Source: a virus. From it: a stretch of DNA of 35,400 bases. How positions within the stretch are numbered: the first letter of the stretch is position 1; each line of letters begins with the position of its first letter. Below the pieces are notes generated by a model. The model was given only the letters and a program-made list of their open reading frames with translations. It ran no database searches and was not told where the DNA came from. Positions 15,501-24,079 of this stretch are shown one piece after another. Both the position numbers and the translations under genes were made by a program. The stretch is from the IMG/VR virus record IMGVR_UViG_3300009370_000085, positions 1 through 35,400 of that record. One strand, 5' to 3'.

Positions 15501-16006
15501 GGGTCGCAGCCACCAGCATCACCGGGCTCACCCACCTTGCGGGAGAGCTCGTAGACGCTTTGGCCGACGGCAAGGTCATCCAGGCGGCTCGCGTCTCAGA
15601 CGCTGGCGTGCTGACGCTGGACGACGCTGCCTCCAAGGTTCATGTGGGGCTTCGCTACCCCAGTGCTTTCGTGAGCCTTCGACAAGCGTTACCTTCCCAG
15701 GAAGGTAGTTCGGAGATGACCCTGGGGCGGATCGAGCACCTCGTGCTCCGGCTCGACTCGTCGCTGGGGGGGGAGTTTGGGCACTCGCTGGATCACATGA
15801 CGGATTTGTCAGATCTGCTGCTGCCGCACGACCACCTGTTCGACACGGTGCCGCCGCTCTACAGCGACGACATCGAGGTGGCCCTGGACGCCCCCTGGGA
15901 GACGAGCAACCGATTCGCGGTGCGCCAGACGCAGCCGCTGCCCTTCACGCTGCTGGCGGTGAGCACGCCGATGCAGAAGGGCCGCAGGGGGAACCGGAGC
16001 CGATGA
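12569..16006 (+). CDS. Tail tubular protein B (tail nozzle), enlarged
   Basis: 1145 residues against about 790 for T7 gp12. The N-terminus (FNGGEFSPRMYGRTDIQKYG then NWHIMPEGGLERRSGFRY) is diagnostic of nozzle proteins. Extra length comes from about five copies of a small repeat near residues 113-157, 167-236, 418-485, 494-563 and 825-902. The pattern is HGY-GP-L-LP-GL-DYYV-F-LS-GTHT. The C-terminal part has the conserved PVGPLRY-like region and ends basic. The start follows the adaptor stop directly, with AAGGAG upstream. The third dyad repeat lies inside its 3' part. Confidence 0.85.
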   Translation: MARAKPIQNSFNGGEFSPRMYGRTDIQKYGAGAQAIENWHIMPEGGLERRSGFRYASDAASGSTRLKEFIFSDGQAYVMEFSNQSIRFFRNEGLLVHQTLSGIQASTEVSSNTSEFTVVGHGYNDEDGPLHITTDTTLPPPLAVSTDYYVRLPESHSLPSASAVTPGSELFTVGAGHGYFDQMGPFRLTTTGSLPNGLDFEQDYYIVFQSATTFKLSTMPGGSVAAFSNNGTGTHTIEPTGAYKRDKFRVAATPTGAAVDITAPGSGLHTLTPTTSPRPAVTLSTPYQTADIPDLQFAQSADVLYIAHPSHAPRKLSRVSAQGFFLEEIDFRDGPYLTENTTADTIEPSATTGNGITLTCTKAIFKGSDVGRLVRIYDSASGPHWGYAKIVGVNPLEFQDADIEAHDFAPLDVTVGNDQIAITSHGIDTGEAVRVKEVGTIPGGIVAATLYYARAVTVNIITLHPTRSDAIANTNRLDILTQGSGAVCARLVSSVIDVAAHGYSGGEGPVQLSNSGGALPEGLAAGTDYYVVAVDSNSFALSLTRGGETVGITDNQGGGTHSVQGASAPSPTCTANVKSDFRAATASAAWRLGAWSSDADIGYPRSVSFHEQRLWFAGNAGAPQTIYASRTADFETHSPTGTLTTDETDLDSTVSDSNGIVATIGSNEINVLRWLSPSRTLLAGTSKRIWNLQPASDASGFSPTNTEAQPGGTRGASSVQPVVVDNRPVFCSNTGLKIGTAGYSIDSDSYVGQDLTLVAEHVLRPGAVQLAYAADPWSTVFAVRTDGELAALTLIVDQEIAGWGRFVLGGAYVASYSRSFTTTDVSTVADTITDTAHGIATGSQGRFKTTGSMPAPLEEHKDYWVRAVDADTLAVFENAKDANDDRSRIDLTTVGAGTIEFGIATNAKVLSAAVIPAPTGDPNAVGRNNIDHDQLWVIAQRTINGATKTTVEYLEDVFEPTDAPENGFFVDSGATYNGVAATSITGLTHLAGELVDALADGKVIQAARVSDAGVLTLDDAASKVHVGLRYPSAFVSLRQALPSQEGSSEMTLGRIEHLVLRLDSSLGGEFGHSLDHMTDLSDLLLPHDHLFDTVPPLYSDDIEVALDAPWETSNRFAVRQTQPLPFTLLAVSTPMQKGRRGNRSR
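15690..15707. promoter_or_regulatory. 12-bp dyad CTTCCCAGGAAG, copy 3, extended palindrome
   Basis: Here the arms extend to 8 bp (TACCTTCC / GGAAGGTA around CA), the best palindrome of the three copies. It lies within the nozzle gene, about 300 bp upstream of the ejection-protein genes, so it might control an internal promoter. Confidence 0.55.
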
Positions 16007-16452
16007 CGCACGTCGTGCCGTGTACGCCGGATCACTTGCGCTCGATCGAGTCCTTGTCGCCGCCCGAGAGCCGCCGGGTGACGCTGCAGAACCTCGAGGA
16101 GTCCAACGCGGTCGCGCTGGTGCTCGAGGAGTACGCGCGGACGCTGCTGATCGACGAGGTCGTGGCGGCGTGTTTCGGCGTCTGGCCGATGTGGCCCGGC
16201 GTTGCTCGCGCCTGGAGCGACCTCTCGGAGTTGGCCCTGCGTCACCCGAAGGCGCTCCACGGCGCGGTGCGCTCGCAACTGTCTGGGGTGCAGGAATCGC
16301 TGGGTCTGGCCCGCGTGGAAGCGGTGGTCCGACACGATTTCGAGGAAGGGGCTCGCTGGGTCAAGCACCTCGGTTTCGAGCTCGAGGGCACGATGGCGAA
16401 CTACGGGATCGACGGAATCGGCGATTACGATCTCTACGCGAGGGCGTACTGA
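16003..16452 (+). CDS. gp13-like / GNAT-like virion assembly protein
   Basis: 149 residues. The C-terminal half (RVEAVVRHDFEEGARWVKHL, GFELEGTMANYG, DYDLYARAY) has the shape of an acetyltransferase-like (GNAT) fold, as in T7 gp13 and its many podovirus relatives. These are thought to help in assembly of the internal core rather than acetylate. The ATGA overlap with the nozzle gene and position before the gp14-like gene support this. Catalytic activity cannot be judged. Confidence 0.72.
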   Translation: MTHVVPCTPDHLRSIESLSPPESRRVTLQNLEESNAVALVLEEYARTLLIDEVVAACFGVWPMWPGVARAWSDLSELALRHPKALHGAVRSQLSGVQESLGLARVEAVVRHDFEEGARWVKHLGFELEGTMANYGIDGIGDYDLYARAY

Positions 16453-16961
16453 TGGCTGGTGCCGGGCTAACCGGGCTGGGCTCGCTTGGCGGCGTCGGCC
16501 TCGCCGACGTGAGCGGCGGCTTGAGCGCCTTCTCGCAGATCGGCGGCGGCATTGCGAGTTTCGTGCAGGGCAAAAAGAACGCCAAGATGCTCAAGGAGCT
16601 GGGGATCATTGCCGCCCGCGAGGAGCGGGTGAGGACGGCGCGACTGCTCGGAGCGCAGCAGACCGCCGCGGCGGCGAGCGGTATCGACCCGACCAGCGGA
16701 TCCGCCCTGGACGTACAAGCCGAGACGGCGCTCGAGGGCGAGATCGCCGCGCTGATGGCGCAGTTCGACTACGACTCGCAGGCCGAGGTCGCGCGCAACG
16801 AAGGCACCCAGGCGCTGATCGGCGGCCTCCAGAACGCTGCCGGAACAATCCTGGGCGGGCAGCTCGCAAAGCTCGGGCAAAACCCGAGGACGCGGACGCC
16901 CACGTCTTACAAAGCGCCTGCCCGGAACTTCAACGCCGCTGACTACTCGGGGTACGCCTGA
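16452..16961 (+). CDS. Internal virion protein, gp14-like
   Basis: 169 residues. The Gly-rich hydrophobic N-terminus (LTGLGSLGGVGLADVSGG) is followed by a long charged helix with EERVRTARLLGAQQTAAAAS, GIDPTSGSALDVQ and DYDSQAEVARNEG. This is the recurrent signature of the smallest ejection protein (T7 gp14 analogue), which forms an outer-membrane pore at infection. Start and stop both overlap neighbours. Confidence 0.8.
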   Translation: MAGAGLTGLGSLGGVGLADVSGGLSAFSQIGGGIASFVQGKKNAKMLKELGIIAAREERVRTARLLGAQQTAAAASGIDPTSGSALDVQAETALEGEIAALMAQFDYDSQAEVARNEGTQALIGGLQNAAGTILGGQLAKLGQNPRTRTPTSYKAPARNFNAADYSGYA

Positions 16962-18484
16962 TGCCCAGGATCCCCACCGTCGAGCGTGACCTCGCCCCGC
17001 GCGTGCCGGCGCTTCCCCGCGTCCGCGCCCCGCAACTCGCAGCAAACCAACTCTCTGCGACGATGAATCAGGTCACCGACTTCGCGCTCGAGCAGCGGGG
17101 TCGAGAGATCAAGCGGCAGCAGCGCCAGAGCATCTACGAGGCGGAAAGCAAAGTCAGCGCAGTCTTGGCAGAGGCTCTCGCCGAGTTCGGCAATCGAAAC
17201 GACTACAAGGTGTTCCCCGGCGAGCACGACGCCTTCGTCAACCAGCGGATCGAGGAGATCACCAACGGGATCGAAGACCTCGATGTGGCGGATGTCGTTC
17301 GGGCTGCTTCGAGCAGGCAAGCGCAACGGCAGTCGATGGCGATGCAAACCCGAGCCGCGCAACTCTCGCAGGCCGCGACGGTCGCCCATCTGGACGAGGG
17401 CATCAAGCAAGACGCCGCGCGCTACGGGCTTGCCTCAGACGATGCGGGCCGTGCCGCGGTTACCCGCGACGTAAAGAAGCGCCTCGAGGTCGCGCGCCGC
17501 TCGGGGGACATCAGCGAGGCCGATTACGTCAAGCAGTGGAGCACCTTCAACCAACACGGTGCTGTCGCTCTGGCGAAACGCCTCATCAACGAAGACCCAG
17601 AAGAGGCGCTGCGAAAGCTCGAAGACCCAAGCGACTCGGTGCTGAAGGTGCTGGACGGTGAGAAGCGCGAGGCGCTCATCGCGACCGCGCAGAACAAGAT
17701 TGCGAGCACGCAGGGTGGCCGAGCCGCGGCGCTGCGAGAGGCGCGCAACCAGCAGGAGAAAGACTTCCTCGAGCGCATCTACGCTGGAGACTTGCCAGGG
17801 ATCGACGAGTTACTCGAGAGCGACCTGACACCCGAGCGCGTGCAATCCCTGGTCAAACTCACGACCGATGCTGCCGCTGGGCAGTTGTCGATTCAGCAAG
17901 ACCCTGGTGTGTCTTCGTCGTTGTGGGAGCGCATTTACAACTCGGAGCACCCCAGCCCCATCTACAACGAGGCACAAATCTGGCACTACGTCGGCAAGGG
18001 GATCACGGTCGACGACGCAAGGCTAATGACCGAGCAGTTCCAACAGAAGGAAGCGCAAGCCAACCAGGGTGCGTCGTCCTTTTGGAGCGGGCAGAAGTCG
18101 AGCCTTCGCCGTCAGATCACGGGAGTCACCGCGTTTTCTGCCTTCTCGGGGCCAAAGATCGCGCAGGAGCGGTGGCGGGCCTATGAGGCCACGATTGAGC
18201 GGAGGCGACTGGAAAAGCAGCGCGAAGGCGTTGAAGTCTGGGAGATGCTCAACCCAGACTCCGAGCACTACATCTTGCACGACGTGCCGCCGGCACCGAC
18301 ACCGCAGGAAATGGCGGCAAGCGTTCTCCAGTCGAGAGCTGTTGGGAGAAGCGCTGCTGGCGAAACGACCGACATCACGGGCGCCGTAGTTCCGGCACCA
18401 CCCCCCGCACCGCCGGGTAGACCGCCTCGACGCGACGGCGAGACGCCCGATGAATACATGCGGCGCATCGAGTCGGGGCGCTAA
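16961..18484 (+). CDS. Internal virion protein, gp15-like
   Basis: 507 residues, almost entirely charged helices rich in Glu, Arg, Gln and Ala. It has a Pro-rich tail (VVPAPPPAPPGRPPRRDG) and a final DEYMRRIESGR. Size, order and composition fit the second ejection protein of T7-like phages (T7 gp15, 747 residues), which forms part of the periplasmic ejection channel. I see no enzymatic motif. It is coupled to gp14-like by a TGATG overlap and to the giant protein by direct adjacency. Confidence 0.72.
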   Translation: MPRIPTVERDLAPRVPALPRVRAPQLAANQLSATMNQVTDFALEQRGREIKRQQRQSIYEAESKVSAVLAEALAEFGNRNDYKVFPGEHDAFVNQRIEEITNGIEDLDVADVVRAASSRQAQRQSMAMQTRAAQLSQAATVAHLDEGIKQDAARYGLASDDAGRAAVTRDVKKRLEVARRSGDISEADYVKQWSTFNQHGAVALAKRLINEDPEEALRKLEDPSDSVLKVLDGEKREALIATAQNKIASTQGGRAAALREARNQQEKDFLERIYAGDLPGIDELLESDLTPERVQSLVKLTTDAAAGQLSIQQDPGVSSSLWERIYNSEHPSPIYNEAQIWHYVGKGITVDDARLMTEQFQQKEAQANQGASSFWSGQKSSLRRQITGVTAFSAFSGPKIAQERWRAYEATIERRRLEKQREGVEVWEMLNPDSEHYILHDVPPAPTPQEMAASVLQSRAVGRSAAGETTDITGAVVPAPPPAPPGRPPRRDGETPDEYMRRIESGR

Positions 18485-21400
18485 GTGGCGAGCGGACTCG
18501 AAAGACTCGACGAACTCGCCGAGGCCGGTTTCGACCGTGATGAGATCTTGTCCTACAAGGAACGAGAGAAGGACAAACTCATCGCGGCGGGGTTCAGCAA
18601 CGCCGAGGCCAGCGAATACTGGGGCGATCCGGTCATCGGCCCAATGTCCAACGACGAGTACCGCCGCGCCGCCGCCGAGTTCACGCAGACGTGGCTCCCG
18701 CATCATGGCGCAAAGGAAGCCACGAACATCGGAGAGGTGTGGCGCGCTGGGTTTCAGGCGTCGGCGACCGGGCTCGCGATCAACGAGAAGCTGCCAGACC
18801 TTGCTGTACCCGAGAACGCCTCGACGTTTGACAAGGTCGTTTCGGGCGCAGCCACCCTCGCTGGAGATTTTCCCTGGATGGTCGCTGGAGGCATGGTCGG
18901 CGGTGTTAGCGGTGCGCCTACGGGTCCAGGGGCCGCGCTAACCGGGGCGGGAGCCGCGTTCGCCCTGCCGGCGGCCGTGCGGGAGCTCCTCGTCCAAAAG
19001 TACGAGAAGGGCGAGGTCGAGACCTTCGGCCAGTTCTGGGAGCGATTCAGCGGTGCTCTGATCGAGGCCGGCAAAGGCTACCTGACCGGGGTGGCGACGG
19101 TAGGCGCAGGTCAAGCCGTCAAGGGTGCCCAGTTCGTCAAGGGTCTGCCGAAACCGTTGCCCACGGCGGCTCCGCTCGCAGCAGAGATCACGACGCTGAC
19201 GGCGGTCGGTTCGGCGCTCGAAGGCGAGGTGCCCACCGCCGAGGACTTCGTCGTCAACAGCGTGTTGCTCGGGGGCCTGAAAGCCGTCAAGCCGACCGTT
19301 CGTGGCGTGTACCGCGCGAAGGAATCGCTGGCGCCTACCGGGCAGCACATCCTGCGAAACCTCGAGCGCGTCTACGCGCGGACGGGTCGTCGCCCGGCCG
19401 AGGTCGTCGAGGACGCGAAGTCGGACCCGTCAATCCTCGAGGACATCGCGTCGACCAACCGCCAGATCCCGCGCGCCTACGAGGAACTCGCGAAGGCAGA
19501 AGAGGCACGCTCGAAGCCGAAGGACACCGAGGGCGAAGGAGCGGCAGGGGCTGAGCCCACACCCCGTGCTGCCGAGGCCGGGGGTGCGACCGAGATAGGT
19601 CCGAGGGTAGCCGTTGATTTTGCGGGTGGCGGAACAATGGAGGCGGCGATGGGAAAGCACGCCACCATACACGCCGCAGAAATAGATCCAAAGGTTTCCG
19701 CCGAGTACAACCGGGCACACGGCACTAATTTCAAACCCCAGAATGTTCACGACGTTGCCCCGGCACAGATCGCCAACGCGGATCTGTACCACGCGAGCCC
19801 TGTCTGCAAATCATTGAGCCCCGCAAACATTGGCCGGAAGGTCATGCAGCGTGACATTGATTCGGCAGAGAAAATTGCGTCAAACATCCTCGTGGGCCGT
19901 CCGAGAACCGTTTCGATTGAAAACGTCCCCGAGTTCGCGACGAAGCCGGAACTGATGGACCCGATCACTAGGGCGCTGGATGAGGCCGGCTATACCTGGG
20001 ACGTTTTGATCCATGACGCTGCCGACTATGGTGGTGCGATGACGCGCAAGCGGATGGTCATCCGGGCAGTGCGGGATGGCGATCTCCCTCCCGTCCCTGC
20101 GAAGAGAGAGCCTGGCGACTGGTACAAGGTAATCGAGGATCTGATTGATGACGCACCAGACGCCCCATTTGGGAAACCACGCGGAAAAAGAGCAGCAGCC
20201 GGAAAGGGGAATTGGGAACAGGCGCGGATCACCGAGATGGCAGAAAAAGGTGAACTGGATCTGTCGGAACCGATCATCACGATGGGCGGCTCTGCGGGTT
20301 CCGCGGTTGCCTACGCCAGAAACGCGGGCGTCCCTGCCCCAACGCTGAAGGCAACATCGAAGGAGAAAGCCAGGATCATCCTACCTGACGGGCGGGTGAA
20401 GGAACTGACGACTCGAATGATGGCTAGGCTGATGGGGTTGCCCGATTCGTTTCGCATCCCCGAAGATAAGGGTTTAGCGAAGACAATCCTCGGAAACGGA
20501 ATCCACGCCGAGACGACGAGGAACTTCATCGAGCCGCTTGCTCAGGTCGGCGCACGTTCCGAAGCCCCCACCCCCCGCGCCGGCGAGCCGCAGGTTCCAC
20601 CGCAGGCGGAACAGCGCATGTCAATCGAGTCGGAATTGACCTCCGCGCGGGAGGAAGCCGCACGCATCGCGAAGACCTCTGCAAAGGAGCTGCGAGAGCA
20701 GGGCGTGATCGGCAAGGACGGCGAGTTCACGACAAAGAAGGCGGCGGTCGAGGCGGCAAAAGAAAAAGTCAGTGGGCTGCAAGAGAGATTGCTCGACCTC
20801 GCGCGGGAACCCGAAGGCGAGCCCGCCGACCCCGCCGGCCTAGCCCTCGAGCGCGACGCCGCAGTAGACCACATCCTGGGCAAAGTCGTCCGTGGTGCGC
20901 GAGACAAGCCAGAGCGCCCGGACTTCAACACGTTCTACCGACTGTTCGTGGACCGACTCGACCCGATTCGCCGTGCCGTCGAGAGCATGGAGCCCGAGGC
21001 TGCAACCGAGGCCAACGCATACCGTCTCATGCGGATGCTCTCTTCTGCCAGCGCGAAGGCAGAGCACTTCATCACGCGCGGCACGTTTGACTTCAAGACG
21101 CTGGCGGAAACCGGGCCGTCCATGCGGTCGATCTTCGACCGGCACCCTGGCGAGCTCGATGGACTTCGGAGTTATCTGGTAAGCGCGCGCGTCCTCGAGC
21201 TCTCGGAGCGCGGCGTCGAAACCGGGATCGACGTCGGGAAGGCTCGTCAGGTCGTCGACAAGTATGCCAGCCGCTACGAGCAAAGCCGGGCTGACCTGTT
21301 TGAGTTCCAGGGTGCCGTCCTCAAATACGCAAAAGACGCAGGCGTCATCTCGCAGAAGACTTTCGAGTTGATGCTCGAAGCCAACAAGAACTACGTCCCG

Positions 21401-24079
21401 TTCCATCGACTCATGGATCCCCGCCCCGGAAAAGCGGGGGCCACGATCGGTGCGACCACGCCGCTCTATCGCATCAAAGGCTCGGAGAGGGAAATCCTTG
21501 ACCCGCTCGAGTCAATCATCTTGAACACGCACATGCTGATACGCGCCGCTGATCGCGCACACGCACTGGATCAGTTCTTCAGCATGGTCGAGCGTACCGG
21601 GCGAGACGATCTGGCGAGGAAGAAGAAGCGCAAGGTGCGCCCGATTACGCTCGACGAAGGCGAGGCCAAGAAGTTCGCGAGACTGTTCAGCGAGCAGATG
21701 GAGCTCACGGAAGAGCAGGCTCGCCAACTAGAAATCGGGTTCACCGAGGAACTCGCCATTTTCCGCCCGGCGGCGTCCCAGGTTCGCGAGACCGGGGAAG
21801 TGGTGCGGATGAACAAGGGGAAGAAAGAGGTCTGGCAACTCGACCCAGAAATCGCCGAGGCGATTGCCACTCTTGATCAGGTCGAGACGAACGCCTTCAT
21901 CAAGTTCCTCGAGGGGCCGGCCAAGTTGCTCCGCGCGGGCGCGGTCCTCTCGCCCGAGTTCATGGCGCGCAATCCGATTCGCGACACGTTCGTTGCGTAC
22001 CTCCAGAGCGACAGCGGGTTCCGGCTTTTCGCCGATTCAGTCTGGGGCGCGTTCTCCGTCGCGAGCACCTACAAGCCGACGCGAGGAGCTGTCAAGGCTG
22101 TTGCCGGGAAGGCCCGCGCGAAGCGGCTGGAAAACCTCTACTACGAGTGGATGCGAAGCGGCGGGCCGATGGCCGAGTTGGTGGCCCTCGACCGTCGCTA
22201 TCTGGCGACCGACATCCGCAAACTCGACGGCCAGCTCAAGATGACCGAGCGCGTCCGCAACTACGTCGACCCGCGAAACATCGTCGAGGTGTTGCGCTTG
22301 ACCTCGCAGATGATGGAGCAGGCGACGCGGGTCGGCGAGTACGGCAGGGCGCGCAAGCAGGGGGCAAGCATCCGCGAGGCGGGGTTCCGTAGCCGGGACG
22401 TGTCGCTCGACTTTGCGCGTGCGGGCTCGGTTGCCAAGGAGATCAACAAGGCGGCGGCGTTCTTCAACGCGCAAATCCAAGGGCACGATCTGCTGCTGAA
22501 GAACGCGAAGGAAAATCCGCAGCGGTTTCTGGCAAAGGGGTTCGCCTCGATCACGCTTCCCTCGATCGCGATCTACGCATACGCCAACAGCACCGAGCAG
22601 AGGCGGCGCACGTATGCCGAGATCCCCGACTGGCAGCGGGACTGGTTCTGGGTGTTTCCCGTTCCGAGCGCCGAGGCAACGGGGGTGGACAGGGATTTCG
22701 GGCTCGGTGTGACCGCAGAGTACGGAGGCGAGGTCTGGGCGCGGATGCCGAAGCCGTTCGTCTACGGTTACCTCTTCGGCACGATTCCCGAGAAGTCGAT
22801 GGCGCACATCCTCGAGCACGACCCGGATGCGCTCGACGGCGTCCTCGACACGTTGCTCCAGCAGGGGATGGTGAGCCCGATGCCGAGCGGGCCGCTTGTC
22901 GCCGTCGAGCTCTACGCGAACAGATCGATGTGGACGAATCGGCCGATCATCCCGACTGACCGCGAGCGCCTGCTGCCGGAGTTCCAATACTCGCCGTACA
23001 CGACGGCGCTCTCGAAGCAGATCGGGCGCGTCCTCTCTGACTTGCCGTTTGGCATGTCGGAGGTCGACCTTCCCCTGGTCGGCCCGCTTCGCTTCAGCCA
23101 GATGTCGTCCCCTGCGGCAATCGATTACACCGTGCGCGGGCTGACCGCGGGGCTGGGCTCGACGGTGTGGAAACTCGTGAGTGATGGACTCGAGGCGTCT
23201 GGCCTCGTGCCGGAGACAGTGGACCCTGCGAAGACATGGTCCGACATCCCTGTAGTGAAGGGGTTCATGGTGCGCCATCCGACGATGGCGGCGCAATCGA
23301 TCGCCGACTTCTACGACCGGAGCCAGCCATACATCCAGAAGGCAGAGACCTACACCACCCTGGTGCGCGCTGGTGAGGTCGACCAAGCGATGCGGCTGCT
23401 GGACCGTGATGGGTACGAGATTGAGAGCCTTGGCGGGCTCTCGGGCATCCGCTCCGAGATCGGAGCCGCGGCAAACGCGGCAAACGGCATCTGGATCATG
23501 CCGGGCTGGACTCCAGAAGAAAAGCGGCATCTGATCGACCAACTCTACATCCAGGCGATCGGGACAGCGCGCCTCGGGCTCGAGATCATCGACGACTTTG
23601 AACAGTCTCCGAACCAAGTTGTGCCGCAGGAACAACAACGTAGTCCCGAGCCGGAGCTTCCGCCGGTCTCGTTGGTGCCGCCCGAGCCTGTCCGCACGCC
23701 ACGCTTTGAGATTCAGGACATGGGCTGGTCTCTCTTGGAGGGTGTTAGCGGGGAAACTCTTGACCCTGGCGCCGTCGAAGTGTTGCGACTGGCAAAGGAG
23801 CGGATCCGGTACCACTCCAAAGACGCGGATCTCGTGGTCACCGATGCCGAGCGAACGCGCGACCAGCAGCGCAAGTTAAACCAGCGCGATGGGAAAGCCG
23901 AGGGCTGGGTCAGCGGTCATGAGAGCGACGTGGCAATCGACATTCGAGGACACGACTTCACTCAAAAGCAACGGGAAGACATTGCGTATTTCGTGAAGAC
24001 TCGAGCGACGACTCCTGGGATCCAGTACGAAATCGCGTACAAGGACAAGCACATCCACTTTGAGTGGGATTCACTGTGA
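18485..24079 (+). CDS. Giant ejection protein (gp16-like) with internal C5 DNA methyltransferase and C-terminal M15 peptidase
   Basis: 1864 residues from a GTG directly after the preceding stop. Residues 1-330 contain charged helices and Gly/Ala-rich hydrophobic stretches. About 370-685 is a C5-cytosine methyltransferase: motif I DFAGGG (about 376-381), motif IV SPVCKSLSPAN with the candidate nucleophile Cys, motif VI ENV (about 479-481), motif VIII TRKRMVIR (about 520), LTTRMMARLMGLPDSF (about 640) and motif X GNG (about 671). Residues about 780-1400 are helical, with NPIRDTF near 1163, resembling large polyvalent-protein associated domains. The C-terminus has SGHESDVAID (1810-1819) and HIHFEW (1856-1861), the zinc-site pattern of M15 peptidases. 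By position it is the T7 gp16 analogue, expected to be ejected into the cell and to locally open peptidoglycan. Confidence 0.88.
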   Translation: MASGLERLDELAEAGFDRDEILSYKEREKDKLIAAGFSNAEASEYWGDPVIGPMSNDEYRRAAAEFTQTWLPHHGAKEATNIGEVWRAGFQASATGLAINEKLPDLAVPENASTFDKVVSGAATLAGDFPWMVAGGMVGGVSGAPTGPGAALTGAGAAFALPAAVRELLVQKYEKGEVETFGQFWERFSGALIEAGKGYLTGVATVGAGQAVKGAQFVKGLPKPLPTAAPLAAEITTLTAVGSALEGEVPTAEDFVVNSVLLGGLKAVKPTVRGVYRAKESLAPTGQHILRNLERVYARTGRRPAEVVEDAKSDPSILEDIASTNRQIPRAYEELAKAEEARSKPKDTEGEGAAGAEPTPRAAEAGGATEIGPRVAVDFAGGGTMEAAMGKHATIHAAEIDPKVSAEYNRAHGTNFKPQNVHDVAPAQIANADLYHASPVCKSLSPANIGRKVMQRDIDSAEKIASNILVGRPRTVSIENVPEFATKPELMDPITRALDEAGYTWDVLIHDAADYGGAMTRKRMVIRAVRDGDLPPVPAKREPGDWYKVIEDLIDDAPDAPFGKPRGKRAAAGKGNWEQARITEMAEKGELDLSEPIITMGGSAGSAVAYARNAGVPAPTLKATSKEKARIILPDGRVKELTTRMMARLMGLPDSFRIPEDKGLAKTILGNGIHAETTRNFIEPLAQVGARSEAPTPRAGEPQVPPQAEQRMSIESELTSAREEAARIAKTSAKELREQGVIGKDGEFTTKKAAVEAAKEKVSGLQERLLDLAREPEGEPADPAGLALERDAAVDHILGKVVRGARDKPERPDFNTFYRLFVDRLDPIRRAVESMEPEAATEANAYRLMRMLSSASAKAEHFITRGTFDFKTLAETGPSMRSIFDRHPGELDGLRSYLVSARVLELSERGVETGIDVGKARQVVDKYASRYEQSRADLFEFQGAVLKYAKDAGVISQKTFELMLEANKNYVPFHRLMDPRPGKAGATIGATTPLYRIKGSEREILDPLESIILNTHMLIRAADRAHALDQFFSMVERTGRDDLARKKKRKVRPITLDEGEAKKFARLFSEQMELTEEQARQLEIGFTEELAIFRPAASQVRETGEVVRMNKGKKEVWQLDPEIAEAIATLDQVETNAFIKFLEGPAKLLRAGAVLSPEFMARNPIRDTFVAYLQSDSGFRLFADSVWGAFSVASTYKPTRGAVKAVAGKARAKRLENLYYEWMRSGGPMAELVALDRRYLATDIRKLDGQLKMTERVRNYVDPRNIVEVLRLTSQMMEQATRVGEYGRARKQGASIREAGFRSRDVSLDFARAGSVAKEINKAAAFFNAQIQGHDLLLKNAKENPQRFLAKGFASITLPSIAIYAYANSTEQRRRTYAEIPDWQRDWFWVFPVPSAEATGVDRDFGLGVTAEYGGEVWARMPKPFVYGYLFGTIPEKSMAHILEHDPDALDGVLDTLLQQGMVSPMPSGPLVAVELYANRSMWTNRPIIPTDRERLLPEFQYSPYTTALSKQIGRVLSDLPFGMSEVDLPLVGPLRFSQMSSPAAIDYTVRGLTAGLGSTVWKLVSDGLEASGLVPETVDPAKTWSDIPVVKGFMVRHPTMAAQSIADFYDRSQPYIQKAETYTTLVRAGEVDQAMRLLDRDGYEIESLGGLSGIRSEIGAAANAANGIWIMPGWTPEEKRHLIDQLYIQAIGTARLGLEIIDDFEQSPNQVVPQEQQRSPEPELPPVSLVPPEPVRTPRFEIQDMGWSLLEGVSGETLDPGAVEVLRLAKERIRYHSKDADLVVTDAERTRDQQRKLNQRDGKAEGWVSGHESDVAIDIRGHDFTQKQREDIAYFVKTRATTPGIQYEIAYKDKHIHFEWDSL
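19592..20540 (+). other. Embedded C5 methyltransferase module
   Basis: In-frame segment of the giant ejection gene that encodes the full methyltransferase, including the DWYKVIEDLIDDAPDAPF segment typical of free-standing phage and bacterial enzymes. Rows counted by hand are about 50-58 % GC (one row 65 %) against about 68 % upstream. It is bordered by similar linkers, EPTPRAAEAGG and EAPTPRAGEPQ, consistent with insertion of a cassette. Confidence 0.8.

Noticed and set aside
22037-23815. 592-codon leftward open frame
   Set aside because: Complement of the giant ejection gene; composition is that of a shadow frame, with no motifs.
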